The position numbers and the translations under genes are program-made. Below, one piece after another: positions 27,045 through 36,279 of a stretch of 41,565 nt of DNA. A model generated the notes under the pieces. That model made no database searches. It had not been told where the DNA came from and saw nothing but the letters and a program-made list of their open reading frames with translations. The stretch's first letter is position 1, and each line of letters opens with the position of its first letter. The stretch lies in assembly GCA_019689655.1 (NCBI GenBank), contig JADGHC010000002.1, positions 1 to 41,565 on the forward strand. The letters run 5' to 3'. The DNA is from Microbispora sp. Lineage in GTDB: Bacteria; Actinomycetota; Actinomycetes; Streptosporangiales; Streptosporangiaceae.

Positions 27045-28349
27045 GTGCTCGAAGGCCGAGCGCGTCCATCCACTCGCGGCACGCTTTCGAGAGCCGTGTC
27101 GGAGGTCCGCCGGGATCTCGCCTACCGGCCCCGTCTTCCCCGTCCGGGACACCTGCGCAGGACGGTCCCCCTCATCGCCGTGGCGCTCGTCGCCGTGCTG
27201 ACGGCCGACGTGCTCGTGCTCGGCGCGCTCGGGTCGCGGCCCGAGAGCCCGGCCGCGGCCACGGCCGGGCCGCGCGCGGGCGACGGCTATGTGGCGGCGG
27301 CGCGGCAGGAGCCCGACAAAGCCTCCCCGGCAGCGGGGCGGCGGGCCGCCCCGGCCGCCCGGACGGTGACCCGGCAGCCGGTGGCTCCGCTGCGGCGGCT
27401 GCTCCGCCCGCACCTGTTCGTGGTGGCCGATCGGCCGCTGCCGCCCGAAATCGTGGCGAAGGTGCGCAGGGTGAAGGGCGTGGTGGCGGCCGAGGTGACC
27501 GGCGCGGCCGACGTGATGGTGGACGGCAAGCGGGTGCCGACGATGGGCGTCAACCCGTCCACGTTCCGGTCGTACACGCCGAAGGTGACGGCCGCCTCCG
27601 ACGGGCTGTGGCGCAACATCGCCGCCGGCGACATGGCGGTCTCCTTCGAGCTCGGCCACGACGGCGGCGTGCAGCTCGGCTCGCAGGTGCAAAGCGGCTC
27701 CAAACGCCTGCGCATCGGCGCGTACGCCACGGTGGGCATGGGGGCGATCGCCGCGATCGTCTCGAAGGAGACGGCGGCGTCACTCGGCATCCCGGACGGC
27801 AACGCCCTCGTCGTGAGCGCGCCGAAGGTCGACTCCGGCAAGCTCCGCCTGAAGCTGCTGAAGATCCTGCCCAAGGGCAGCCAGGTCGCCACGATCAACC
27901 CCGTGGTGGTGGCGCCGAAGGGGCGCACGGTGTGGCCGCAGACCGCGTTCATGTCCACCGAGCAGCTCAGGGTCATGCTCACGGCGGCCGCCGGCAAGCT
28001 CGGGCGGCCGTACGTGTGGGGCGCCGAGGGGCCCGACAGCTTCGACTGCTCGGGGCTCGTGCAGTGGGCGTTCGCGCAGGCGGGCGTGCGCATGCCGCGC
28101 GTGACGTCACAGCAGTGGGCCACCGGGCCGCAGGTGCCGCTGTCGCAGGCGCAGCCGGGCGATCTGCTGTTCTGGCGCAACGATCCGACCAACCCCGGCT
28201 ACATCTCGCATGTCGCCATCTACTGGGGCAACGGGAAGATGCTGCACGCGCCGCATACGGGCGACGTGGTGAGGATCGCCGACGTCTACACCAAGAACCT
28301 CGCCGGCGTCGTCCGGGTCAGCCCGCAGATCGCCGCCCGCGTGCGCTGA
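27045..28349 (+). CDS. NlpC/P60 cell-wall hydrolase with N-terminal TM and a MacB/FtsX-periplasmic-like domain
   Basis: C-terminal DCSGLVQWAF...SHVAIYWGNGKMLHAPHTG catalytic Cys-His motifs; start GTG 27045 preceded by GGGAGGGG. Confidence 0.88.
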   Translation: MLEGRARPSTRGTLSRAVSEVRRDLAYRPRLPRPGHLRRTVPLIAVALVAVLTADVLVLGALGSRPESPAAATAGPRAGDGYVAAARQEPDKASPAAGRRAAPAARTVTRQPVAPLRRLLRPHLFVVADRPLPPEIVAKVRRVKGVVAAEVTGAADVMVDGKRVPTMGVNPSTFRSYTPKVTAASDGLWRNIAAGDMAVSFELGHDGGVQLGSQVQSGSKRLRIGAYATVGMGAIAAIVSKETAASLGIPDGNALVVSAPKVDSGKLRLKLLKILPKGSQVATINPVVVAPKGRTVWPQTAFMSTEQLRVMLTAAAGKLGRPYVWGAEGPDSFDCSGLVQWAFAQAGVRMPRVTSQQWATGPQVPLSQAQPGDLLFWRNDPTNPGYISHVAIYWGNGKMLHAPHTGDVVRIADVYTKNLAGVVRVSPQIAARVR

Positions 28350-28367
28350 CCCCGCCACCGCCGCCGG

Positions 28368-28994
28368 TCAGATCGGCAGCCCGGCCTCCAGGTAGCCGAG
28401 CGCCTCGTCGATCAGCACGGGCAGCGGCGTCCTGCCGTCCTGCTCCACCCAGGTGGACAGCGCGGGGAACGTGACCCCCATGACCGCGCCGGCGAGCGTC
28501 CGTACGGCGGGACTGCGGGGGTCGCGGCCCGCCCGTTCGGCCACCGCGCCCGCGAGCATGTCGATTGTGGTGAACAGCGCGTCCACCGTGCGGGTCCGCA
28601 GCGCGGGCACGGAGAGGGACAACTTGGTCCGGGCGAGCATCTGGTCGAGCTCCTCGGCCGTTATCGACTCGAAGGCGGTGCGGAAGGCGCGGCGCAGGGC
28701 GGTGAGCGGGGGCAGGTCCGGCGGCTGCGTCTTGATCGCTTCCATCAGGAGCGGGTCGTAGTCGTCCTGGGTGACCACGTCCTCTTTCGTGGGGAAGTAG
28801 CGGAAGAACGTGCTGGGGGAGACCTCCGCCGCCTCCGCGATCTGCTCCACCGTCGTCGCGTCGTAACCCCGCTCGGCGAACAGCCGCAGGGCCTGCTCCT
28901 GGATCGTCCGCCGTGTCTTGGCCTTCTTGCGCTCGCGCAGACCTGTCACAGCGCGGTCGGGTGGGGTCAGGTCAGCGCGCTGAGGTGAGCTCAT
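28368..28994 (-). CDS. TetR family transcriptional regulator
   Basis: HTH RRTIQEQALRLFAERGYDATTVEQIAEAAEVSPSTFFRYFPTKEDVV. Confidence 0.95.
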   Translation of the reverse strand: MSSPQRADLTPPDRAVTGLRERKKAKTRRTIQEQALRLFAERGYDATTVEQIAEAAEVSPSTFFRYFPTKEDVVTQDDYDPLLMEAIKTQPPDLPPLTALRRAFRTAFESITAEELDQMLARTKLSLSVPALRTRTVDALFTTIDMLAGAVAERAGRDPRSPAVRTLAGAVMGVTFPALSTWVEQDGRTPLPVLIDEALGYLEAGLPI

Positions 28995-30483
28995 GCCCCG
29001 ATTCTGCCGTCTTCCCGCCCCCGGCCGTACTCCCCGGTAGGAAGACGGCCACCAGCACGGCGGTCAGCAGCGACGCGCCCCCGCACACCAGCAGGACCAG
29101 GTCCATGCCGCTCACGAACGCCTCCCTGGCCGCGTTCAGCAGCGCGGCGTCCCCCGATCGTGCGGCCAGGACCGTCGCCGCCGTGATCGAATCGGCCGCC
29201 GCCTCCGGGGCTCGGTCCGGCAGGTGCGCGGCGTACGCCGCGGACAGGACGCTGCCGAGACCGGCCACGCCCAGCGCGCCGCCGACCTGGCGTACGGTCT
29301 GCAGGGTCGCCGAGCCGGAGCCCGACCGTTCCTCGGGCAGCGTGGCGAGCACACCGTCCATGGCGGGGACCATGGACAGGCCGATACCCGCGCCGAGGAG
29401 GGCCAGCCAGGCCGCGAGGAACCCGTACGACGAGGACACCGAGGTCACGGCGCCCAGGAGGAACCCGGCGGCGAGCACGGCCAGGCCCGCCGGCATCACC
29501 ATCCGCAGCCCGAGGCGGGCCGTGAGCCGCTCTCCGGCCAGGCCGCCGGCCATCAGCCCGGCCACCATGGGGATCACCCGGACTCCGGTGCCGAGCGCGT
29601 CGTGCCCGAGCACGGCCTGCAGGTGCTGGGGGACGACGAACAGCACGCCCGACATGCCGAGGCTCACGAACGTGGCGCCCGCCGCGCCCCACACGAAGAT
29701 CCGGTCGCGGAACAGGCCGAGGTCCATCATGGGCTGCCGGATGCGGGCCTCGACGCAGACGAACACCGTCAGCAGCGCCGCCCCGGCGCCGAGACCGGCC
29801 AGCACGCGGGCGTCGCCCCACCCCCGGACCGGGGCCTCGATGACGCCGTACACCAGCGCCGCCAGGCCCGTCACCGACAGCAGCGCGCCGGGCAGGTCGG
29901 TCCGCGGCGCGGCGGGGTCCCGCGACTCGGGGATGAACGCGGCCACCGCCGCCATCGCGCCGGCGATCATGGGGATGTTCACGAGGAAGACCGAGCCCCA
30001 CCAGAAGTGGTCGAGCAGGTAGCCGCCGACGACGGGGCCGAGGGGCAGGCCGAGCGCCATGGCGGCCGTCCACACGGCGATCGCGCGCCCCCGCTCGGCC
30101 GGAGGGAAGATCACCGGCAGGATCGAGGTCGACAGCGGCATGATCACCGCGCCGCCCGCGCCCATCAGCGCGCGGGCCGCGATCAGGGCGCCGGTGCCGC
30201 CGGCGTACGTCGCGATCAGCGACGCGATCCCGAAGGCCGCGAGCCCGGCCAGCAGCATGCGCTTGCGGCCGAAGCGGTCGCCGAGCGCGCCCGCGGGGAG
30301 CATGAGCGCGGCGAACGGGATCAGGTACGCGTCGACGATCCATTGCAGGTCCCCGGTCGAGGCGTGCAGGTCGGCCGCGAGCGTCGGCAGCGCCACGTTG
30401 AGCACGGTCGCGTCCATGCCGATGACCAGGGCGCTGAGTACGAGGGCGCCGAGCGCCCACCAGCGAGAAGTGGAAGAAGCCAT
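28972..30483 (-). CDS. MFS transporter, DHA2/EmrB-QacA type (14 TM)
   Basis: LPTLAADLHASTGDLQWIVDAYLIPFAALMLPAGALGDRFGRKRMLLAG, PLGPVVGGYL. Confidence 0.95.
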   Translation of the reverse strand: MASSTSRWWALGALVLSALVIGMDATVLNVALPTLAADLHASTGDLQWIVDAYLIPFAALMLPAGALGDRFGRKRMLLAGLAAFGIASLIATYAGGTGALIAARALMGAGGAVIMPLSTSILPVIFPPAERGRAIAVWTAAMALGLPLGPVVGGYLLDHFWWGSVFLVNIPMIAGAMAAVAAFIPESRDPAAPRTDLPGALLSVTGLAALVYGVIEAPVRGWGDARVLAGLGAGAALLTVFVCVEARIRQPMMDLGLFRDRIFVWGAAGATFVSLGMSGVLFVVPQHLQAVLGHDALGTGVRVIPMVAGLMAGGLAGERLTARLGLRMVMPAGLAVLAAGFLLGAVTSVSSSYGFLAAWLALLGAGIGLSMVPAMDGVLATLPEERSGSGSATLQTVRQVGGALGVAGLGSVLSAAYAAHLPDRAPEAAADSITAATVLAARSGDAALLNAAREAFVSGMDLVLLVCGGASLLTAVLVAVFLPGSTAGGGKTAESGHELTSAR

Positions 30484-30484
30484 A

Positions 30485-30505
30485 TTTTGAGAGTAGCTCT
30501 CAAAA
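30485..30505. promoter_or_regulatory. TetR-type operator palindrome
   Basis: TTTTGAGAG-TAG-CTCTCAAAA, perfect 9-bp arms, 1 nt upstream of the MFS ATG; overlaps the predicted -10. Confidence 0.8.
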
Positions 30506-30558
30506 AGTAGATGCTGTCAATCGTCCCTCGAAGAGGGCGGCGCACAGCGCTGATAACG

Positions 30559-30576
30559 ATGTAATCTTCATTACAT
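30559..30576. repeat. Inverted repeat overlapping a start codon
   Basis: ATGTAAT-CTTC-ATTACAT perfect 7-bp arms; overlaps the ATG of the 30575 ORF. Confidence 0.75.
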
Positions 30577-31093
30577 GCATGCGGATGAAGAGTTGAGCGC
30601 CTGGTTCGCCGGCCGGTTGCCGGGCGACTGGTTCACCGAGCCCCCCGCGATCGTGCCGGACCGTGAAGAGATCACCGTGCTCGGCACGCTTGCGCCGTTG
30701 ACGGTGGCCGACGGGCTCCCCGCCCCGGAGCGGGCGGCCGCCATCGAGGGGTACGTCGAGCGGTTCCGCGAGGAGACCCGCGAGCGCAGGATCGCCATCG
30801 CGAGGGAGGCCGAGCACCGCTTCCGCCGCAAGGTCTCCTGGGGTGTCGTCGTGGACGGCCGGAAAGTGATGTTCACCACTCTTTCCGTCCCGGTCATGAC
30901 CCGGTTGCGGCAGCCGGAGCGGCAGGTCCTCGACACTCTGGTGGCCGCGGGTGTCGCGCGCAGCCGCAGCGACGCGCTGGCCTGGTGCGTGCGGCTCGTG
31001 GGCAAACACACCGACAGCTGGCTCGCTGACCTGCGCGATGCCCTCCGGCAGGTAGATCGAATCAGGGCGGAAGGTCCCGGCGGATTGGACTGA
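30575..31093 (+). CDS. Hypothetical protein with ribbon-helix-helix-like C-terminal segment
   Basis: Full ORF; segment VMFTTLSVPVMTRLRQPERQVLDTLVAAGVARSRSDALAWCVRLVGKH. Confidence 0.7.
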   Translation: MHADEELSAWFAGRLPGDWFTEPPAIVPDREEITVLGTLAPLTVADGLPAPERAAAIEGYVERFREETRERRIAIAREAEHRFRRKVSWGVVVDGRKVMFTTLSVPVMTRLRQPERQVLDTLVAAGVARSRSDALAWCVRLVGKHTDSWLADLRDALRQVDRIRAEGPGGLD

Positions 31094-31105
31094 ACCAATT
31101 CCGGT

Positions 31106-31121
31106 AAAGGTCTGGACCAGT
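31106..31121. promoter_or_regulatory. DasR-element (dre)-like site upstream of pckG
   Basis: AAAGGTCTGGACCAGT matches 13/16 of the recalled dre consensus A(C/G)TGGTCTAGACCA(C/G)T. Confidence 0.4.
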
Positions 31122-31373
31122 GAAATTGGCCTACACCAATGTGTAACTCCGGTGAGGTGGGTAAGGGGATAACGAACATTTTTCCAACAGGGGCAGAGTG
31201 GGTAAGGTCCCACGACGTCACGGTCTCTGCCTGCGGTGATGCGGCCGGAGGCCGTGATATGGAGAACGCCGCCGATTTATCGGAGTGGAAACAGGGTGGT
31301 CTACTCCAATTGGATTCGGAGGTCATTCTCCGGCGATGATGCTCTGGCCCTGAGAGATTAAGGAGCCGCCCCC

Positions 31374-33170
31374 GTGTCCATTTCAGTAGAGGCACCGAGG
31401 CCCACGACTCACCGCGATCTGGCGGCCTGGGTGAACCAGATCGCGGAGCTGACCCAGCCGGACCGGATCGAATGGTGCGACGGCTCCGAGGCCGAGTGGA
31501 CGCGCCTGACCAACCTTCTGGTCGAGAAGGGCACATTCAAACGGCTCGTCAAGCGTCCCAACAGCTTCTACGCGGCCTCGGACCCGAGCGACGTCGCCCG
31601 CGTGGAGGACCGCACGTTCATCTGCTCGGAACGCGAGGAGGACGCCGGCCCCACCAACAACTGGATCGCGCCGGACGAGATGCGCCGGACGTTCGCCACG
31701 CTGTTCAAGGGCTGCATGCGTGGCCGGACGATGTACGTCGTGCCCTTCTGCATGGGCCCCCTGGGCGGGAACATCTCGCAGCTCGGCGTGGAGATCACCG
31801 ACTCGCCGTACGTCGTCGTGTCGATGCGGATCATGACGCGGATGGGCGAGGACGCGCTGCGGCTCATCGAGGAGCGCGGCGACTTCGTCAAGGCCGTCCA
31901 CTCGGTGGGCGCGCCCCTGGAGCCCGGCCAGGCCGACGTGCCGTGGCCGTGCAGCAAGACCAAGTACATCAGCCACTTCCCGGAGACCCGCGAGATCTGG
32001 TCGTACGGCTCGGGCTACGGCGGCAACGCGCTGCTGGGCAAGAAGTGCTACGCGCTGCGGATCGCCAGCGTGATGGCCCGCGACGAGGGCTGGCTGGCCG
32101 AGCACATGCTGATCCTCAAGATCACGCCGCCGCGGGGCGAGGCGCGCTACATCGCGGCGGCCTTCCCGTCGGCGTGCGGCAAGACGAACCTCGCCATGCT
32201 CCAGCCCACGATCCCGGGCTGGAAGGTCGAGACGATCGGCGACGACATCGCCTGGATGCGCTTCGGCCCCGACGGCCGGCTGTACGCGATCAACCCGGAG
32301 GCCGGTTTCTTCGGCGTGGCCCCCGGCACCGGGGTGTCCACGAACGCCAACGCGATCGAGACGCTGTGGGGCAACAGCATCTTCACCAACGTCGCGATGA
32401 CCGACGACGGGGACGTCTGGTGGGAGGGCCTCACCGACGAGCCGCCGGCGCACCTCATCGACTGGAGGGGCCGCGACTGGACGCCGGATTCCCCGGAGCC
32501 CGCCGCCCACCCGAACGCCCGGTTCACCACTCCGGCCGAGCAGTGCCCGACGATCGCCCGGGAGTGGCAGGACCCGGCCGGGGTGCCGATCTCGGCCATC
32601 TTGTTCGGCGGCCGCAGGGCGACCGCGGTGCCGCTGGTGACCGAGTCGCTGAGCTGGCAGCACGGCGTCTTCCTGGGTGCCAACGTGGCCTCGGAGAAGA
32701 CGGCCGCCGCCGAGGGCAAGGTCGGCGAGCTGCGCCGGGACCCGTTCGCGATGCTGCCGTTCTGCGGCTACAACATGGGCGACTACTTCGCGCACTGGAT
32801 CAAGATCGGCAAGATGGCCGACCCGGAGAAGCTGCCCAGGATCTACTACGTGAACTGGTTCCGCAAGGACGCGAGCGGCCGCTTCCTGTGGCCGGGCTTC
32901 GGCGAGAACAGCCGCGTGCTCAAGTGGATCATCGAGCGGCTGAACGGCGAGGCCGACGCCGTGCCCACGCCGATCGGCAACCTGCCGGCCTCGCTCGACA
33001 CCGAGGGGCTCGACATCGCGCCCGAGGACATGGAGCTGCTGCTCAGCGTCGACCGTGAGGCGTGGCGTGCGGAGGCCGCGCTGATCCCGTCGCACTTCAA
33101 CACCTTCGGCGACCACATGCCGAAGGAGCTGTGGGACGAGTACCGCGCGCTCGTCCAGCGGCTCGGCTGA
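31374..33170 (+). CDS. pckG: Phosphoenolpyruvate carboxykinase (GTP)
   Basis: [14 protein letters not shown]-loop, [24 protein letters not shown]-type signatures. Confidence 0.98.
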   Translation: MSISVEAPRPTTHRDLAAWVNQIAELTQPDRIEWCDGSEAEWTRLTNLLVEKGTFKRLVKRPNSFYAASDPSDVARVEDRTFICSEREEDAGPTNNWIAPDEMRRTFATLFKGCMRGRTMYVVPFCMGPLGGNISQLGVEITDSPYVVVSMRIMTRMGEDALRLIEERGDFVKAVHSVGAPLEPGQADVPWPCSKTKYISHFPETREIWSYGSGYGGNALLGKKCYALRIASVMARDEGWLAEHMLILKITPPRGEARYIAAAFPSACGKTNLAMLQPTIPGWKVETIGDDIAWMRFGPDGRLYAINPEAGFFGVAPGTGVSTNANAIETLWGNSIFTNVAMTDDGDVWWEGLTDEPPAHLIDWRGRDWTPDSPEPAAHPNARFTTPAEQCPTIAREWQDPAGVPISAILFGGRRATAVPLVTESLSWQHGVFLGANVASEKTAAAEGKVGELRRDPFAMLPFCGYNMGDYFAHWIKIGKMADPEKLPRIYYVNWFRKDASGRFLWPGFGENSRVLKWIIERLNGEADAVPTPIGNLPASLDTEGLDIAPEDMELLLSVDREAWRAEAALIPSHFNTFGDHMPKELWDEYRALVQRLG

Positions 33171-33184
33171 GCCGGCCTCGCCCG

Positions 33185-33211
33185 CGGCCCGCGTCCTCCG
33201 GGCGCGGGCCG
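33185..33211 (+). terminator. Hairpin downstream of pckG
   Basis: CGGCCCGCG-TCCTCCGGG-CGCGGGCCG, 9-bp perfect stem 15 nt after the stop; no U-tract. Confidence 0.55.
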
Positions 33212-33384
33212 TCAGGGCACGCCTCACCGCCCGCGATAATTGGTGATCGAGCCCACCGTCGCGAGGAAGAGGGTCGCATGAGCGAGCGCAGCGTACGGAT
33301 CGACAAACACAGCGCGTCTCGCGAAGTGCCGGCTTGCGCGCCGGCGGAACGACCGGCCCTCGAGTCGCCGGGCGGGGAGCGGGC

Positions 33385-34146
33385 ATGAGCGTGCGCGATC
33401 TCGTCTACAAGCTGTACGAACGCAGGCTCGAACGGAAGCTGTCCCCCAACCAGATCCCGCGCCACGTCGGCGTCATCGTGGACGGCAACCGCAGGTGGGC
33501 CCGGGCCATGGGGCTGCGCGACGTCAGCCGCGGCCACCAGAAGGGCGCCGACAAGATCTCCGAGCTGCTCGTGTGGTGCCGAGAGGCCGGGGTCGAGTAC
33601 GTGACGCTGTGGCTGCTGTCCACCGACAACCTCTCCAGGGACAAGTCCGAGCTGGAGCCCCTGCTTCGGGTCATCGAGAACCTCGTGCAGGACCTCGTGG
33701 ACCAGGGATGGCACCTCAATCCCATGGGATCGCTCGACCTTCTGCCCGATCACACGGCCCGTGTCCTCAAACACGCAAAAGAAGCCACATCGCATCGTCC
33801 CGGCCTGATTGTGAACGTTGCGGTTGGGTATGGAGGAAGGCGTGAGATCGCTGATGCGGTGCGCTCCCTCCTCCAGGAGCATGCCAGCAAGGGCGCGAGC
33901 ATCGAGGACCTCGTGGAGGTCCTCGACGTCGAGCACATCGCGGAGCATCTCTACACGCGCGGCCTGCCCGACCCGGATCTCGTCATCCGGACCTCGGGAG
34001 AGCAGCGGCTCTCCGGATTCCTGCTCTGGCAGAGCGCCCACTCCGAGTTCTACTTCTGCGAGGCCTACTGGCCCGACTTCCGCAGAGTCGACTTCCTGCG
34101 GGCGCTGCGCTCGTACGCCGCACGGCACCGTCGGTACGGCTCCTGA
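33385..34146 (+). CDS. uppS: Isoprenyl transferase (cis-prenyltransferase, UppS family)
   Basis: HVGVIVDGNRRWARAMGL, RTSGEQRLSGFLLWQSAHSEFYF. Confidence 0.95.
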   Translation: MSVRDLVYKLYERRLERKLSPNQIPRHVGVIVDGNRRWARAMGLRDVSRGHQKGADKISELLVWCREAGVEYVTLWLLSTDNLSRDKSELEPLLRVIENLVQDLVDQGWHLNPMGSLDLLPDHTARVLKHAKEATSHRPGLIVNVAVGYGGRREIADAVRSLLQEHASKGASIEDLVEVLDVEHIAEHLYTRGLPDPDLVIRTSGEQRLSGFLLWQSAHSEFYFCEAYWPDFRRVDFLRALRSYAARHRRYGS

Positions 34147-34395
34147 GACGTTATGTGACCAGCGATTTTTCCCTGGCGAAAACCTCTTGGGCCGGGGGGA
34201 TTCGTTACGTAACGTGGTAGCTGAGCGGCCGTTGAGGGGATCGGCGGCCACCACCTCGGGAGAGGGCCCGTCCTTGCGCGACCACCATGCGAGGAGGGCC
34301 GGAACCCCGGTCGGTCTTCGCAGGTCGACACGGGTCCGGTCCGTTCACCACCAGTCAAGGCAGGGCGCCGGCTTGAGGCGCCCGGGGGAGAACGC

Positions 34396-35706
34396 GTGGC
34401 AGTGTCCTCGAGCAACCCGTCCACATCCCGCACCTACGTTCTGGACACGTCCGTCCTGCTCGCCGACCCGGCGGCGATGAGCCGCTTCGCCGAGCACGAG
34501 GTCGTCATCCCGATCGTCGTCATCACGGAACTGGAGGCCAAGCGCCACCACCCCGAGCTCGGTTACTTCGCCCGGGAGGCGTTGCGCTTCCTCGATGACC
34601 TGAGAGTGCGGTACGGACGGCTGGATGAGCCCATGCCGATCGGCGAGGGGACCATCCGGGTCGAGCTCAACCATAGTGATCCGTCCTGCCTCCCGGCGGG
34701 CTTCCGCCTGGGCGACAACGACACCCGCATCCTCACCGTCGCGCAGAACCTCGCGGCGGAGGGCAAGGACGTGGTGCTGGTGTCGAAGGACCTGCCGATG
34801 CGGGTCAAGGCCGCCTCGATCGGCCTCAGCGCGGAGGAGTACCGCGCCGGCATGGTGGTCGAGTCCGGCTGGACCGGCATGGCGGAGCTGCAGGTCACCA
34901 CGGAGGAGATGGCCGCCCTCTTCGAGGCCGGCACGGCCGACATCGACGAGGCGCGCGACCTGCCGTGCCACACCGGCCTGCGGCTGCTGTCGAGCCGCGG
35001 ATCGGCGCTCGGCCGCGTCATGCCCGACAAGTCCGTACGGCTGGTCCGGGGCGACCGCGAGGTCTTCGGGCTGCACGGCCGGTCGGCGGAGCAGCGGATC
35101 GCGCTCGACCTGCTGATGGACCCCGACGTCGGCATCGTCTCGATGGGCGGCCGCGCGGGCACCGGCAAGTCCGCGCTGGCGCTGTGCGCGGGCCTGGAGG
35201 CCGTCCTGGAGCGCCGCCAGCACCGCAAGATCATCGTGTTCCGTCCCCTGTACGCCGTGGGCGGCCAGGAGCTGGGCTACCTGCCCGGCACGGAGAACGA
35301 CAAGATGGGCCCGTGGGCCCAGGCGGTCTACGACACGCTGGGTGCGGTGACCTCGCCCGAGGTCATCGAGGAGGTCATCGACCGCGGCATGCTCGAGGTC
35401 CTGCCGCTGACCCACATCCGCGGCCGGTCCCTCCACGACGCGTTCGTGATCGTGGACGAGGCGCAGTCGCTGGAGCGCGGGGTGCTGCTGACCGTGCTGT
35501 CCCGCATCGGGGCCAACTCGAGGGTCGTGCTGACCCACGACGTCGCTCAGCGCGACAACCTGCGGGTGGGCCGGCACGACGGCGTCGTGGCCGTGGTCGA
35601 GAAGCTCAAGGGCCACCCGCTGTTCGCCCACATCACGCTGACCAGGTCGGAGCGGTCGCCGATCGCCGCCCTGGTGACCGAGATGCTGGAGAACATCACG
35701 CTCTAG
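34396..35706 (+). CDS. phoH: PhoH family protein (PIN domain + PhoH ATPase, PhoH2-like)
   Basis: N-terminal [40 protein letters not shown]. Confidence 0.95.
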   Translation: MAVSSSNPSTSRTYVLDTSVLLADPAAMSRFAEHEVVIPIVVITELEAKRHHPELGYFAREALRFLDDLRVRYGRLDEPMPIGEGTIRVELNHSDPSCLPAGFRLGDNDTRILTVAQNLAAEGKDVVLVSKDLPMRVKAASIGLSAEEYRAGMVVESGWTGMAELQVTTEEMAALFEAGTADIDEARDLPCHTGLRLLSSRGSALGRVMPDKSVRLVRGDREVFGLHGRSAEQRIALDLLMDPDVGIVSMGGRAGTGKSALALCAGLEAVLERRQHRKIIVFRPLYAVGGQELGYLPGTENDKMGPWAQAVYDTLGAVTSPEVIEEVIDRGMLEVLPLTHIRGRSLHDAFVIVDEAQSLERGVLLTVLSRIGANSRVVLTHDVAQRDNLRVGRHDGVVAVVEKLKGHPLFAHITLTRSERSPIAALVTEMLENITL

Positions 35707-35721
35707 CGGCCGCGCGCCGGG

Positions 35722-36279
35722 TCACGGGGGCAGATGGCCGTTCTTGGGGGCCAGGTCCCAAAACTCCCGGCAGGTGTGGACCTTCAGCGGTCCGTTCCTG
35801 TCGGGAGTGGCGTGCGCGATCTCCACGGCCCAGATCTCCGGGCGCAGCCGCGCCGTACAGGTGATCTGGGCCATGGCCGCCCTGGTGATCTTCCAGCCGC
35901 TCACGAACAGCCGTACGCGCAGGCTGAGGGTGGCGTCGGGGTCGTTGTGGCTGCCGGCGTCCTGGGTGTACCTGACGAGCTGCACCTGGGCCAGCGTGAG
36001 CCCGGTCAGCGCGGTGGACAGCCGGTTCGACGGCCGCCCGCTGGCCGCGAACAGGGCGTCGAGCACGTCGTTGACGTGTGGTGAGCGCGCGACCACCCGG
36101 GTCGGCCACAGCCGGCCGTCCTGCAGCAGGTAGATCGTGACGAGGGTGGGGGTGCCGCTGATCACCGGCGCCGGCCCGGCGTCGATCACACCGGTCGGTG
36201 CGACCCCGCAGGCCGTCTGCGACATGAGCAGCCCGGCGAGCATGGCGGCGACCGCGTGCCTGACCCGTTTCGCGCTCAT
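35722..36279 (-). CDS. Lipoprotein, GerMN-like, linked to the two-component system
   Basis: MSAKRVRHAVAAMLAGLLMSQTACG lipobox; start overlaps the HK stop. Confidence 0.8.
   Translation of the reverse strand: MSAKRVRHAVAAMLAGLLMSQTACGVAPTGVIDAGPAPVISGTPTLVTIYLLQDGRLWPTRVVARSPHVNDVLDALFAASGRPSNRLSTALTGLTLAQVQLVRYTQDAGSHNDPDATLSLRVRLFVSGWKITRAAMAQITCTARLRPEIWAVEIAHATPDRNGPLKVHTCREFWDLAPKNGHLPP

Noticed and set aside
31383-33386. 667-aa ORF antisense to pckG
   Set aside because: Shadow ORF; pckG is unambiguous.
34203-34214. Assigning CGTTACGTAACG to a named regulator
   Set aside because: Palindrome is real, but it does not match a regulator consensus I can cite with confidence.
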